A stretch of 64,000 nucleotides of DNA from Roseovarius confluentis (GCF_002917925.1 NZ_PPFE01000001.1:62001-126000), one strand, 5' to 3'. Positions 16,461 through 25,523 are shown, counted from the stretch's first letter. Numbers and translations are program-made. The notes: generated from the letters alone by a model not told the origin.

Positions 16461-17363
16461 ATGACCGAGCTCGACCTTCCCGACCACGAATACCTGACTG
16501 TCAAGGAACTGGCCGAGCTTTTGCGCCTGAAGGAACGCAAGGTCTATGACCTTGCCGCGTCGGGTGCCGTGCCGTGTTCGCGCGCCACGGGAAAGCTGCT
16601 GTTTCCGGCAAACGAGATCCGCACATGGATCGAAAAGGCGCAGTCCGGTGGCGGCGGAGACGCGCAAGGCGACGCGTCCAAATCGCGCACGCCTATCATG
16701 CTTGGCAGTCACGATCCCTTGCTGGATTGGGCGATCCGACAGTCGGGATGCGGACTGGCCACGCTGCATGACGGCTCGAACGACGGGCTCGAACGTTTCA
16801 CGAGCGGCGAGGGCATCGCAGCCGGCCTGCATATTCTTGACGCTGACACCAACCGCTGGAATGTGCCTGCCGTATCGAAGGCGGCCTCGCGCCAGAACGC
16901 GGTTCTCGTCCGGTTCGCGATACGTCGGCGCGGGCTCGTCGTCCGGCCCGGAGGGCGCGTGCCGGCGGGACTTCACGATCTTGACGGGGTCCGGCTTGTT
17001 CCGCGGCAGGCGGGGTCGGGCACCGACACGCTATTCCGACACCTGGCCGAGCGCGAGGGGGTGGATCTTGCGGCGCTCGACCTCGCTGACGTCGCCCGGA
17101 CTGAAGACGAAGCGGTGGAGGCGGTTCGGCGCGGCGCGGCCGAGACGACTTTCGGGCTAGAAGCGGTCGCGCGGAGCTACGGGCTGGAGTTTGTACACGT
17201 CATCGAGGAAGAGTTCGCCTTGCTTGTCGACCGCAGGGCGTGGTTCGAGCCGCCTTTCCAGTCGCTTATGAACTTCTGTGCCACGGATGCCTTCCGAACG
17301 CGGGCGAACGCCTATGGCGGCTACGACATCGACAGGATTGGTACCGTTCAATGGAACGCGTAG
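16461..17363 (+). CDS. HTH regulator with a PBP-like ligand domain, probable oxyanion sensor
   Basis: The 300-residue protein starts with an excisionase/MerR-type winged helix (YLTVKELAELLRLKERKVYDL, residues 11-57) and continues as a periplasmic-binding-protein-like domain without signal peptide, seen in LDWAIRQSGCGLATLHDGSNDGLERF and PRQAGSGTDTLFRH. Such one-component regulators commonly adjoin molybdate or tungstate transporters. It is 55 bases after tupA on the same strand and probably senses tungstate or molybdate in the cytoplasm to control uptake or formate dehydrogenase. Ribosome site is weak (CCAGG). Confidence 0.8.
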   Translation: MTELDLPDHEYLTVKELAELLRLKERKVYDLAASGAVPCSRATGKLLFPANEIRTWIEKAQSGGGGDAQGDASKSRTPIMLGSHDPLLDWAIRQSGCGLATLHDGSNDGLERFTSGEGIAAGLHILDADTNRWNVPAVSKAASRQNAVLVRFAIRRRGLVVRPGGRVPAGLHDLDGVRLVPRQAGSGTDTLFRHLAEREGVDLAALDLADVARTEDEAVEAVRRGAAETTFGLEAVARSYGLEFVHVIEEEFALLVDRRAWFEPPFQSLMNFCATDAFRTRANAYGGYDIDRIGTVQWNA

Positions 17364-17688
17364 CGTATTTCGGTTGAAATCGCGCTGTCGGCTCAGCACA
17401 CAATGAGGGCCAACCCGAAGCATCTCATTGGCTATGGCTCTGCCATGTTCGTGGGCCAAATCGAAAAAGTGGCGCACTCTACCGGCTTTTCCTCGAGGAT
17501 TCAAAAAGAGATCCGGGAGAAAAATTCGAAAACCAGACGCCTTACAGTCGGTATTTGAACCGTGCCAGGCAGTAGAGCTTTTGATTGGCCGACCTAGTCA
17601 TTCCGGAAATCAGGTCTCAAGGCGGCGCGGATGGGTTCTATGACCCTTTTCCTCAAAAAACTTGAATTTCTCTAACCTTTTAAATCAT
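17364..17688. other. Gene-poor, AT-richer stretch beside the tRNA
   Basis: No gene can be supported in these 325 bases. Short open frames on both strands lack ribosome sites and resemble no family I know. The 50 bases next to the tRNA are notably AT-rich and hold a T6 run downstream of the tRNA 3' end on its strand. If the neighbouring block is an integrated element, this is where an integrase gene would normally lie; nothing recognisable remains. Confidence 0.5.
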
Positions 17689-17765
17689 TGGTAGGCCCGG
17701 AGGGACTCGAACCCCCAACCAAAGCGTTATGAGCGCTCTGCTCTAACCAATTGAGCTACAGGCCC
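17689..17765 (-). tRNA. tRNA with anticodon CAU (elongator Met, or Ile2)
   Basis: The 77 bases fold as a full cloverleaf: seven-base acceptor stem (one G-T pair), D arm GCTC/GAGC, anticodon stem with loop CTCATAA, five-base T arm with TTCGAGT, and an encoded CCA end. The anticodon is CAU. Initiator features (unpaired C1, GGG/CCC anticodon stem) are missing, so it is elongator methionine tRNA or the isoleucine tRNA whose C34 is changed to lysidine; I cannot choose between them by eye. Its 3' half recurs at 1115-1159. Confidence 0.95.
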
Positions 17766-17892
17766 GACCTCTGCTCGGGATAGGCGGCGGCAGGGCGGGC
17801 GTCAAGGGCTCTGAGAGGGTTCGGGGCTTTCCCGATTGCACGGGCGGGCGCGATGGATTAACCGAAGCCCCAAGCCAGAGCGGAGAGCGCAC

Positions 17893-18939
17893 ATGACCGA
17901 CGCCAAGAACGGGATCACCTATGCCGATGCCGGCGTTGATATCGACGCGGGCAATGCGCTCGTCGACCGGATCAAGCCCGCCGCCAAGCGCACCAACCGC
18001 GCGGGCGTCATGGCGGGTCTGGGCGGCTTCGGCGCGCTTTTCGATCTCAAGGGCGCGGGCTATACCGACCCCATCCTGGTGGCCGCCACCGACGGCGTGG
18101 GCACCAAGCTGCGCATCGCCATCGACACCGGCAACGTGGATGGCGTGGGCATCGACCTTGTCGCCATGTGCGTCAACGATCTTGTCTGCCAGGGGGCCGA
18201 ACCGCTTTTCTTCCTCGACTACTTCGCAACCGGCAAGCTCGACACCGACACGGCCGCCCGCATCATCGAAGGCATCGCCGAAGGCTGCGTGCGCTCCGGC
18301 ACCGCGCTGATCGGCGGTGAGACGGCGGAAATGCCGGGAATGTATCCCGAAGGTGATTTCGACCTCGCCGGCTTTGCCGTCGGCGCCATGGAGCGTGGCA
18401 GCGACCTGCCGGCGGGCGTGACCTCGGGCGATGTCCTGCTGGGCCTTGCCTCCAACGGCGTGCATTCCAACGGCTATTCCCTCGTGCGCAAGCTGGTCGA
18501 GATGTCGGGCCTCGGCTGGGATGCCGACTGCCCCTGGTCTGATGGCACCCTCGGCGCGGCCCTGCTGACCCCCACGCGCCTCTACGTGACCCAAGCGCTG
18601 GAAGCGATCCGTGCTGGCGGCGTCCATGCGCTCGCCCATATCACCGGCGGTGGCCTGACCGAGAATATCCCGCGCGTTCTGCCCGATGACCTTGGCGTCG
18701 ACATCGACCTCGACAGCTTCGACCTGCCGCCCGTCTTTCGCTGGCTGATGGCGCAGGGCGGTATGGCCGAGACCGAGATGCTCAAGACCTTCAACTGCGG
18801 CGTGGGCATGGTGCTGGCGGTCGATGCGGCCCGCGCCGACGCGCTTGCGGACCTTCTGGTTGGCACCGGCGAGACCGTGGTCCGCCTGGGCCATGTCACC
18901 GAGGGTGAGGGCGTGCGCTACACTGGCAATCTCGCGTGA
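17893..18939 (+). CDS. purM: Phosphoribosylformylglycinamidine cyclo-ligase
   Basis: PurM closes the imidazole ring of aminoimidazole ribotide in purine synthesis. The 348-residue product shows [13 protein letters not shown] at the start, [45 protein letters not shown] and [16 protein letters not shown], all hallmark blocks of the family. Start chosen at 17893, with GGAGAG six bases upstream. The stop overlaps the purN start as GTGA, the usual purMN pair. Confidence 0.97.
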   Translation: MTDAKNGITYADAGVDIDAGNALVDRIKPAAKRTNRAGVMAGLGGFGALFDLKGAGYTDPILVAATDGVGTKLRIAIDTGNVDGVGIDLVAMCVNDLVCQGAEPLFFLDYFATGKLDTDTAARIIEGIAEGCVRSGTALIGGETAEMPGMYPEGDFDLAGFAVGAMERGSDLPAGVTSGDVLLGLASNGVHSNGYSLVRKLVEMSGLGWDADCPWSDGTLGAALLTPTRLYVTQALEAIRAGGVHALAHITGGGLTENIPRVLPDDLGVDIDLDSFDLPPVFRWLMAQGGMAETEMLKTFNCGVGMVLAVDAARADALADLLVGTGETVVRLGHVTEGEGVRYTGNLA

Positions 18940-19529
18940 CCAAACGCGTCGCAATCCTGTTTTCCGGCAGCGGCTCGAACATGGTGGCGCTGATCGACAG
19001 CATGACCGGCGACCACCCGGCACGCCCCGTGGTGGCGCTTTGCAACACGCCCGATGCCCCCGGTTTTGCCAAGGCCGAGGCGCGCGGCGTGCCGGCCGAG
19101 CTTGTCGATCACCGAGATTTCAAGGGCGACCGCCCGGCCTTCGAGGCCGTGATGACCCGGACCCTTGAGCGCTACGCCCCCGACATAATCTGCTTCGCGG
19201 GCTTCATGCGCATCCTCACCGACGATTTCATCTCGCGCTGGCAGGGCCGGATGATCAACATCCACCCCTCGCTTCTGCCTAAGTATCGCGGCCTCGACAC
19301 CCACGCCCGCGCCATCGAGGCGGGCGAGGCCGAGGCCGGCTGTACCGTCCATGAGGTCACGCTGGAACTCGATGACGGCCCGATCCTCGGTCAGGCCCGC
19401 GTGCCCGTGCGTCCCGGTGATACAGCAGAGGTGCTGGCCGCCCGCGTGCTGGAACAGGAACACCGGCTTTACCCGGCCGTCCTGCGCCGTTTCGCCGCCG
19501 GCGACCACACGCCGGTGCACCTGCCCTGA
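18936..19529 (+). CDS. purN: Phosphoribosylglycinamide formyltransferase
   Basis: PurN transfers a formyl group from 10-formyltetrahydrofolate to glycinamide ribotide. The 197-residue protein has the phosphate-binding SGSGSNM near the start, the catalytic [17 protein letters not shown] block, and [19 protein letters not shown] with the catalytic Asp. It starts with GTG inside the purM stop. A 7-bp hairpin (19522-19541) covers its stop codon without a good T-run. Confidence 0.96.
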   Translation: MTKRVAILFSGSGSNMVALIDSMTGDHPARPVVALCNTPDAPGFAKAEARGVPAELVDHRDFKGDRPAFEAVMTRTLERYAPDIICFAGFMRILTDDFISRWQGRMINIHPSLLPKYRGLDTHARAIEAGEAEAGCTVHEVTLELDDGPILGQARVPVRPGDTAEVLAARVLEQEHRLYPAVLRRFAAGDHTPVHLP

Positions 19530-19560
19530 CAGGACAGGGCAAGCGGGCCCTTTCATGGTC

Positions 19561-19737
19561 TTAACGCGGCGCCGAAGCCGCAACGTTGCCGTGCCAGTCC
19601 GCCGACACACGGTCGGGTGGCGCGGTGAGCGCGACGGCGCCTAACGCCAGCAGCAGGATAGCACTCAGCGTCATTGCCACGGTGCGCAGGTCGAACCGCG
19701 GGGCAGGGCGGGCGGGGATATGGTCGAGGGTCGTCAT
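19561..19737 (-). CDS. Small single-pass membrane protein, 58 residues
   Basis: The frame MTTLDHIPARPAPRFDLRTV continues into one hydrophobic helix (about residues 21-40, rich in Leu and Ala) and a short polar tail ending in SAPR. GGAGAC lies eight bases before the ATG and codon use favours G or C at third positions. It faces purN tail to tail with a 31-base gap. Function unknown; I do not recognise a family. Confidence 0.6.
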   Translation of the reverse strand: MTTLDHIPARPAPRFDLRTVAMTLSAILLLALGAVALTAPPDRVSADWHGNVAASAPR

Positions 19738-19946
19738 GGCATGTCTCCATTATTGGAACTGCATGTCACATAGACCCGGGCAAAGTATTTTTAAAACGAA
19801 TGAATGTTGCGCACATCATCACGAAAGGTGATGCGTTTGTGGGCCTCTCATCCGATCGCCGGCCTCTACGCATCACTTGCGCTTTGCTTTCCGCCGCGCC
19901 TCGGTATAGGCGATTGGATTACCACGTTTGATCCGCGGGAGCAGGA

Positions 19947-21107
19947 ATGCACACCATCACCACCACCGAAGACCTCGCCGCCTTTTGCACCCGTGCGGCC
20001 GAGTCCGAGTATGTCACCGTCGATACCGAGTTCCTGCGCGAGCGGACCTATTACTCCAAGCTCTGCCTGATCCAACTGGCCCTGCCGTCCCGCGGCGAGG
20101 ACGATGCCGTGCTGGTCGATCCCATCGAGGGGCAGGACATGTCGCTCGAACCGCTCTACGACCTGTTTCGCGACCCTTCGGTGGTCAAGGTCTTTCACGC
20201 CGCCCGGCAAGACCTGGAAATTTTCTACGTCGATGCCGGGCTCATTCCCGACCCGCTCTTCGATACCCAAGTGGCGGCGATGGTCTGCGGGTTCGGCGAG
20301 CAGGTGGGATACGAGACGCTGGTGCGCAAGATCGCCAAGCAATCGCTCGACAAGACCTCGCGCTTCACCGACTGGTCGCGCCGCCCGCTGACCGACGCTC
20401 AGAAGACCTATGCCATTGCCGACGTGACGCACCTGCGTGACATCTACGAGTTTCTTGCCGGAAAGCTGGCAAAGTCGGGCCGCGACAAGTGGGTCGCGGA
20501 GGAAATGCAGGTCCTGACTGACCCCGAAACCTATATCACCCGGCCCGAAGAGGCATGGCAGCGCGTCAAGACTCGCAACGCGTCGGGCCGGTTCCTGGCC
20601 ATCGTGCGGGAGCTGGCGCGCTTTCGCGAAGACTATGCCCAGACGCGCAACATCCCCCGCAACCGGGTCTTCAAGGATGATGCGCTGGTCGAGCTGGCCT
20701 CGACCAAACCCAAATCGGCGAACGACCTGTCACGCTCGCGGCTCTTGCTGCGCGAGGCCCGACGGGGCGACGTCGCCGACGGTATCATCGCTGCGGTCAA
20801 GGCGGGGCTCGATTGCGCCAACGACGACCTGCCCAAACCTGACCGCAGCCGCGAGCGGCTTCAGATCAACCCGGCGCTGGCCGACCTTCTGCGCGTTCTG
20901 CTCAAGGCGAAATCCGAGGAATACTCGGTCGCCTCCAAGCTCATAGCCTCGGCAGCCGACCTGGACGCCATCTCGGCGGGCGAACGCGATGTGCCGGCCC
21001 TTGGAGGCTGGCGGCGGGACGTCTTCGGTGACGATGCGATGCGGCTGTGCGACGGCAAGGTGGCGCTGGCCGCGCGTCGCGGGTCGATCGTGGCGATCGA
21101 CCTCTAA
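19947..21107 (+). CDS. rnd: Ribonuclease D
   Basis: RNase D trims the 3' ends of tRNA and other stable RNA. The 386-residue protein has the DEDD exonuclease motifs: VDTEF (Asp26, Glu28), HAARQDLE (Asp89) and YAIADV (Tyr155, Asp159), followed by an HRDC domain from about residue 205. Length fits the family. It stands alone; the upstream 200 bases are AT-richer and should hold its promoter. Confidence 0.95.
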   Translation: MHTITTTEDLAAFCTRAAESEYVTVDTEFLRERTYYSKLCLIQLALPSRGEDDAVLVDPIEGQDMSLEPLYDLFRDPSVVKVFHAARQDLEIFYVDAGLIPDPLFDTQVAAMVCGFGEQVGYETLVRKIAKQSLDKTSRFTDWSRRPLTDAQKTYAIADVTHLRDIYEFLAGKLAKSGRDKWVAEEMQVLTDPETYITRPEEAWQRVKTRNASGRFLAIVRELARFREDYAQTRNIPRNRVFKDDALVELASTKPKSANDLSRSRLLLREARRGDVADGIIAAVKAGLDCANDDLPKPDRSRERLQINPALADLLRVLLKAKSEEYSVASKLIASAADLDAISAGERDVPALGGWRRDVFGDDAMRLCDGKVALAARRGSIVAIDL

Positions 21108-21111
21108 GCCG

Positions 21112-21702
21112 TCAGCGGCGTGAGCTGAGAGCGTTCAACTCGCCGCGCACGCGGATCTCGTTGATCTCTTCGAGGTCGTTGTTGCTCAGGAACGCGCCCA
21201 CCCGCACCTCGCGGGTGCTTTGCGCGCCCACCGGCGTCTCGATCGGCTGATAGGCGTTCAGCGTGTATTCCATGACGCCGTTGATCGGTCCGTCCTCGTT
21301 GATCGGCAGCAGGCGCACGTCGAACGCGCCCTCGCGCTGCGGCAGGCCGGTCACGCGCACGATGGCGCCCGTGGGCAGCGGCTCGACCACCAGGCTGGTC
21401 ACCTGGTCCACCAGGCTGCCGTCGTAGATCTCGACCTTGGCGCGGCGGCGGAAGATGCCCGCCTTCTGCGCCGAAGAGGCATTGCGGCGCACGATCAGCT
21501 CGGCGTTCTGATCGTCGATCAGCGGGTTGCCGGTCTGCCGGTCGCTGGGCGAACGGCGTTCGCCGGTATTGGTGGTGTTCACGATCGGGGTGGACCTGCT
21601 GTTGCCGAACCAGTTGCGCGGGTTGGCGCCGGAATCACGCCAGCCGCTGCACGCTGTCAGCGTCATGCTTGAGATCAACATCACCGAAAGCAGAACCCGC
21701 AT
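21112..21702 (-). CDS. Conserved lipoprotein of unknown function
   Basis: The 196-residue product has a lipoprotein signal peptide with lipobox LTAC, so it should be anchored in the envelope. After a polar linker (about residues 20-75) comes a compact beta-rich part, VVEPLPTGAIVRVTGLPQREGAFDVRLLP. I recognise no domain. It converges on rnd, four bases from its stop, and is divergent from sufE. It may be a Rhodobacterales-specific protein. Confidence 0.75.
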   Translation of the reverse strand: MRVLLSVMLISSMTLTACSGWRDSGANPRNWFGNSRSTPIVNTTNTGERRSPSDRQTGNPLIDDQNAELIVRRNASSAQKAGIFRRRAKVEIYDGSLVDQVTSLVVEPLPTGAIVRVTGLPQREGAFDVRLLPINEDGPINGVMEYTLNAYQPIETPVGAQSTREVRVGAFLSNNDLEEINEIRVRGELNALSSRR

Positions 21703-21832
21703 TTCGACCGCCCCTTCCTCGTTTCTCTTCGACTACCCCATCCGCGCGGGCTTGAAAAGGGACTTGGCGCACTGGACCTCGAGGTGTTGCACGCCTAACT
21801 GTGGGGCAAGAAACAGACAGGAGACGCGTTGC

Positions 21833-22243
21833 ATGGCGCAGCAGGCATTCGAAGAGATCGTCGAGGATTTCGAGTTTCTGGAGGACTGGGAAGACCGCTA
21901 CCGCTACGTGATCGACCGCGGCAAGGCGATGGACGGGCTCGACGACGCGCTCAAGGTACCCGCGACGAAGGTCGATGGCTGTGCGAGCCAGGTCTGGTTG
22001 CACCCGCAGACCGAGGCCGGCACGTTCCGCTTCGATGGCGATTCGGACGCCTTGATCGTGCGCGGCCTGATCGCGGTGCTGCGTGCGCTCTACAATGATC
22101 TGCCGGTGGGGCAGGTGGGGCAGGTGGATGCCCCCGGCGAACTGGCCCGGCTGGGATTGAACGACCATTTGTCGGCGCAACGCTCCAACGGTCTTCGCGC
22201 GATGATCGAACGCATTCGCGTGGTCGCGTCGGAGGCCGCGTAA
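21833..22243 (+). CDS. sufE: Cysteine desulfuration protein SufE
   Basis: SufE accepts sulfur from the cysteine desulfurase SufS for iron-sulfur cluster assembly. The 136-residue product has FEEIVEDFEFLEDWEDRYRYVIDRG, VDGCASQVWL with the sulfur-accepting cysteine, and ALIVRGLIAVLRALY, all typical of SufE. AGGAGA lies before the ATG at 21833. It is not next to other suf genes. Confidence 0.93.
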   Translation: MAQQAFEEIVEDFEFLEDWEDRYRYVIDRGKAMDGLDDALKVPATKVDGCASQVWLHPQTEAGTFRFDGDSDALIVRGLIAVLRALYNDLPVGQVGQVDAPGELARLGLNDHLSAQRSNGLRAMIERIRVVASEAA

Positions 22244-22302
22244 CCCAGTGGAGTGGCTGCGCCACGCTCGATTTTTTTCATGAAGAGAGGCGCTGCCCCT
22301 CC

Positions 22303-22324
22303 GGTCGAAACTTTGGTTTCGACC
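22303..22324. terminator. Inverted repeat between sufE and the DUF1638 gene
   Basis: A perfect 9-bp stem (GGTCGAAAC / GTTTCGACC) with a TTTG loop lies in the gap between the convergent genes. A T5 run follows 11 bases later on the plus strand, so it may end sufE transcription, though the run is not adjacent. Confidence 0.4.
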
Positions 22325-22362
22325 TCCTCCCCGGGACATTTTTGGCCAGAGGAAAAGGCCGC

Positions 22363-22992
22363 TCAGGCGCGGGCGGCAAGCGCGGTTTCGAGGTCGCCAT
22401 AGCCGGTGAAACGGTATTCGAAGTCGAGCCCGAGCCGGTCGGCGCAGTCCTGGGCCTTGGCCTTGAGGGCGGGGTCCTCGACCTGGGCCTGGTAGACCAG
22501 CGTGGTGTAGTTGCCGAAGATCATGTCGCGCAGTTCGGGATGCCGGTCGAGGCCCATCGGCTTCCAGACGAAGGCGTCGAACTGCTTGACCAGGAAATCG
22601 GTCAGGTAGAAGGCGGTGATCTCGTCCCGGGCCGCGAAGGTCTCGTTGCCCTCGAAGAAGGAATAGCAATGCGGTCCTTCGACCATTTCGACGCCCAGCT
22701 CGCGGCATTTCGCCTGTAAGAGCCCGCCGGTGCCGCAATCGGCGTAGACCACGAATATCTGGTCATAGGCATCGCGGTTCTCGGCCACCGTTCGTTCGAC
22801 CGCTGTCACGATCTTGTCGGGAAAAAGGTGGTACTTTGCCGGCAGGCATTGCAGGACCATGTGATCCCATCCATTGGCTTGTTTCAACGCCAGGATCTCG
22901 CGCGCCAGCGCGCCACAGGCGACCAGCAGGATGTTGCCTTTCGTGCGCTCGGAAAAGCCGTCCTCGGTCAGGGTTGTGTCGCTCGGCAGCAT
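22363..22992 (-). CDS. DUF1638 protein, cobalamin-associated
   Basis: The 209-residue protein matches DUF1638: LLVACGALAREILAL, VVYADCGTGGLL and GPHCYSFFEG are its recurring blocks, with conserved cysteines in ACGA, ADCG and PHCY. Members usually lie beside corrinoid methyltransferase genes, as here (corrinoid protein at 23277-23981), so a role in corrinoid loading, reactivation or methyl transfer is likely but unproven. It follows the small membrane gene after one base, so the two are co-translated. Confidence 0.85.
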   Translation of the reverse strand: MLPSDTTLTEDGFSERTKGNILLVACGALAREILALKQANGWDHMVLQCLPAKYHLFPDKIVTAVERTVAENRDAYDQIFVVYADCGTGGLLQAKCRELGVEMVEGPHCYSFFEGNETFAARDEITAFYLTDFLVKQFDAFVWKPMGLDRHPELRDMIFGNYTTLVYQAQVEDPALKAKAQDCADRLGLDFEYRFTGYGDLETALAARA

Positions 22993-22993
22993 C

Positions 22994-23179
22994 TCAGCGC
23001 CCGCCGCCGCGCAGGCCGATGGCGCGCACCAAAAGATAGACCACCAGCACCAGCGGCACCGCGATCATCCAGTTCTCCGACAGTGTCTCGGGGCCCCAGG
23101 CGGACGTCGCCACAAAGATCGTGGCGCCAGCGGCGGCGATCACCGCGATCAGCAGCAGGACCAGCTTGTTGAGCGGCAT
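22994..23179 (-). CDS. Small membrane protein with two hydrophobic helices, 61 residues
   Basis: MPLNKLVLLLIAVIAAAGAT and WMIAVPLVLVVYLLVRAIGL form two predicted membrane helices; the tail GLRGGGR is basic. The ATG at 23179 follows a GGAA-type ribosome site. The gene lies between the corrinoid protein, from which a terminator separates it, and the DUF1638 gene directly after it. Function unknown. Confidence 0.7.
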   Translation of the reverse strand: MPLNKLVLLLIAVIAAAGATIFVATSAWGPETLSENWMIAVPLVLVVYLLVRAIGLRGGGR

Positions 23180-23223
23180 GGGCGTGTTCCTTTCCGCAAT
23201 GACATAAGCGCAGTGCTTTGACG

Positions 23224-23252
23224 AAAAAAGCCCCGCCGGGTCGGGCAGGGCT
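23224..23252 (-). terminator. Rho-independent terminator after the corrinoid protein gene
   Basis: On the minus strand AGCCCTGCC pairs with GGCGGGGCT (nine pairs, one G-T) around a six-base loop and is followed directly by T6. It lies 25 bases past the stop of the corrinoid protein gene and ahead of the small membrane gene, so transcription of the latter needs read-through or its own promoter. Confidence 0.8.
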
Positions 23253-23276
23253 TTCTCGGTCACCATTGGCAAAGGC

Positions 23277-23981
<705 letters not shown>

Positions 23982-24148
23982 GTGCTTGATCCCTTGGTGT
24001 GGCGCGTGGCCCGTTGTCTAGCCTCCGCGATTACGTCCATTTTGTCGCACACGACTTTCCAATTCCGACATGCTCGGTTCTTGCACCGACAGATGGCGCA
24101 GTTTCACGCCCGCAGCGGTGGAAAATCTCCATGCTCACTATCCGCTTG

Positions 24149-24178
24149 TTGCATATGTTCTCTTAATGTTCCTATAAT
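24149..24178 (+). promoter_or_regulatory. Promoter of the radical SAM gene, giving a leaderless message
   Basis: A perfect TATAAT (24173-24178) with TTGCAT 18 bases upstream (24149-24154) ends only six bases before the ATG at 24185. Transcription would begin at or beside the A of the start codon, and no ribosome site is present, so the message is probably leaderless. Confidence 0.6.
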
Positions 24179-24184
24179 TCGGGC

Positions 24185-25273
24185 ATGTCCGATGCCTCCG
24201 ACACCATCGATCCACGTTTGCGCCGTCCGGGCCGGGGGGCGGTCAGCAACGCCGTGGGCCGCTACGAGCGCGAGTCGCGAAGTTTCGAGGACGACGGCTG
24301 GAACCTCGCACCCGAGGAGGCGGCCCTCGGCACCCGCGTCAGCATCGAGCGGCCGCGCAGTATCATCACGTACAATCGCTCGCCTGATCTGCCCTTCGAC
24401 CGTTCGATCAACCCCTACCGGGGCTGCGAGCATGGGTGCATCTATTGCTTCGCCCGGCCCAGTCACGCCTGGCTCGGCCTGTCGGCGGGGCTTGATTTCG
24501 AAACCCGGCTGGTCGCCCGCCCCGACGCCCCCGAGGTGCTGGCCGCGGAACTGCGCAAGCCCGGCTACAAGGTTCGGCCCATCGCCATCGGCACCAATAC
24601 CGATCCGTACCAACCCATCGAAAAGACTCATGGCATCATGCGCGCCTGCCTCCAGGTTCTGTCACAGTTCAATCACCCCGTCGCCATCGTCACCAAGGGC
24701 AGCCTGGTGGAGCGCGACATCGACATCCTGTCGGACATGGCCGCGCGCGGGCTGGCACGGGTGGGCATTTCCGTCACCACGCTCGACGCAAAGCTGTCGC
24801 GCGCGATGGAGCCGCGCGCACCGGCCCCGGCGCGGCGGCTGAAAGTGATCGAGCGGCTGGCTAGTGCGGGTATCCCGGTACGCGCCATGGTGTCGCCGGT
24901 GATCCCGGGTCTGACCTGCCACGAGATCGAGCCGATACTGAAATCCGTTGCCGGGGCAGGGGCCGATGCCGCCAGTTGGATCATGCTGCGCCTGCCGCTG
25001 GAGGTCTCGCCGCTGTTCCGCGAATGGCTGGCCGCGACCTGCCCCGACCGGGCCGCCCGCGTCATGGGCCATGTGCGCGACATGCATGGCGGCAAGGATT
25101 ACGCCGCGGATTGGGGGCGCCGGATGCGCGGGTCAGGGCCTTACGCCGAGATGGTGGCGCAGCGGTTCAAGGTGGCTGCAAGGCGGCTGGGGCTGGATGC
25201 CAAGCAGCCGCCGCTGCGATGTGATCTGTTTGAACCGCCCGCACGGGCCGGGGACCAGATGGAGTTGTTTTGA
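24185..25273 (+). CDS. PA0069-family radical SAM protein
   Basis: The 362-residue protein has the radical SAM cluster motif CEHGCIYC (Cys81, 85, 88), followed by GTNTDPYQPIEK and VTKGSLVERDID, which mark the PA0069/SplB-like group. It should bind a [4Fe-4S] cluster and S-adenosylmethionine; its substrate is unknown. Relatives resemble spore photoproduct lyase, so DNA or RNA repair has been suggested for the group. The promoter lies so close that the message appears leaderless. Confidence 0.88.
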   Translation: MSDASDTIDPRLRRPGRGAVSNAVGRYERESRSFEDDGWNLAPEEAALGTRVSIERPRSIITYNRSPDLPFDRSINPYRGCEHGCIYCFARPSHAWLGLSAGLDFETRLVARPDAPEVLAAELRKPGYKVRPIAIGTNTDPYQPIEKTHGIMRACLQVLSQFNHPVAIVTKGSLVERDIDILSDMAARGLARVGISVTTLDAKLSRAMEPRAPAPARRLKVIERLASAGIPVRAMVSPVIPGLTCHEIEPILKSVAGAGADAASWIMLRLPLEVSPLFREWLAATCPDRAARVMGHVRDMHGGKDYAADWGRRMRGSGPYAEMVAQRFKVAARRLGLDAKQPPLRCDLFEPPARAGDQMELF

Positions 25274-25300
25274 GATGGGCGATCACATCGGCGTCCGCGC

Positions 25301-25513
25301 GTGGGTTTTCACCCACCCTACGGGTCCGCACGACATCGCGCCGGGACCTGCCGGCTTCCGTAGGGTGGGGTTGCACCCCACCACTGCGCCCCGAATTACG
25401 CGCATCCCGTCCCGGGCTTGACCCGGGACCTCGATGCCTCCGTAGGGTGGGTGAAAACCCACGCGCGGACCCACCACGCCGTCACAGCCTCCGTTGGGTG
25501 GGTGAAAACCCAC
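25301..25513. repeat. Cluster of four palindromic repeats plus one CCCGGG-type repeat
   Basis: Four copies of the element TAGGGTGGGTGAAAACCCAC lie here: 25301-25320 (inverted), 25361-25382 (variant with GGGGTTGCACCCC), 25443-25462 and 25494-25513. Each can fold into a short hairpin (GTGGGT / ACCCAC type arms). A second palindrome, GTCCCGGG-cttga-CCCGGGAC, lies at 25409-25429. The 250-base gap between two convergent genes holds nothing else. Copies elsewhere are at 32095, 38730 and 48428. Confidence 0.85.
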
Positions 25514-25523
25514 CACACCCGCG

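Larger units (their letters stand above)
1160..17688. mobile_element. Candidate tRNA-integrated Mo/W and formate dehydrogenase island, integrase absent
   Basis: The segment lies exactly between the 3' end of an intact tRNA (17689) and a decayed second copy of that 3' half (1115-1159) in the same orientation. That is the expected result when an element enters a tRNA 3' end: intact tRNA at one side, displaced 3' half at the other. All functional genes inside concern formate dehydrogenase or molybdate/tungstate, while the flanks are household genes (purMN on the right). I see no integrase, relaxase or phage gene, so the element would be immobile. Base composition is not obviously different by eye. 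An old tRNA duplication is the main alternative. Confidence 0.55.

Noticed and set aside
17428-17643. A 71-codon frame in the gap beside the tRNA.
   Set aside because: No ribosome site, unusual composition and no family resemblance; possible remnant but not supportable.
25301-25513. Four regularly looking repeats resembling a CRISPR array.
   Set aside because: Spacing is uneven, copies lie in both orientations and no cas gene is present; single copies occur elsewhere.
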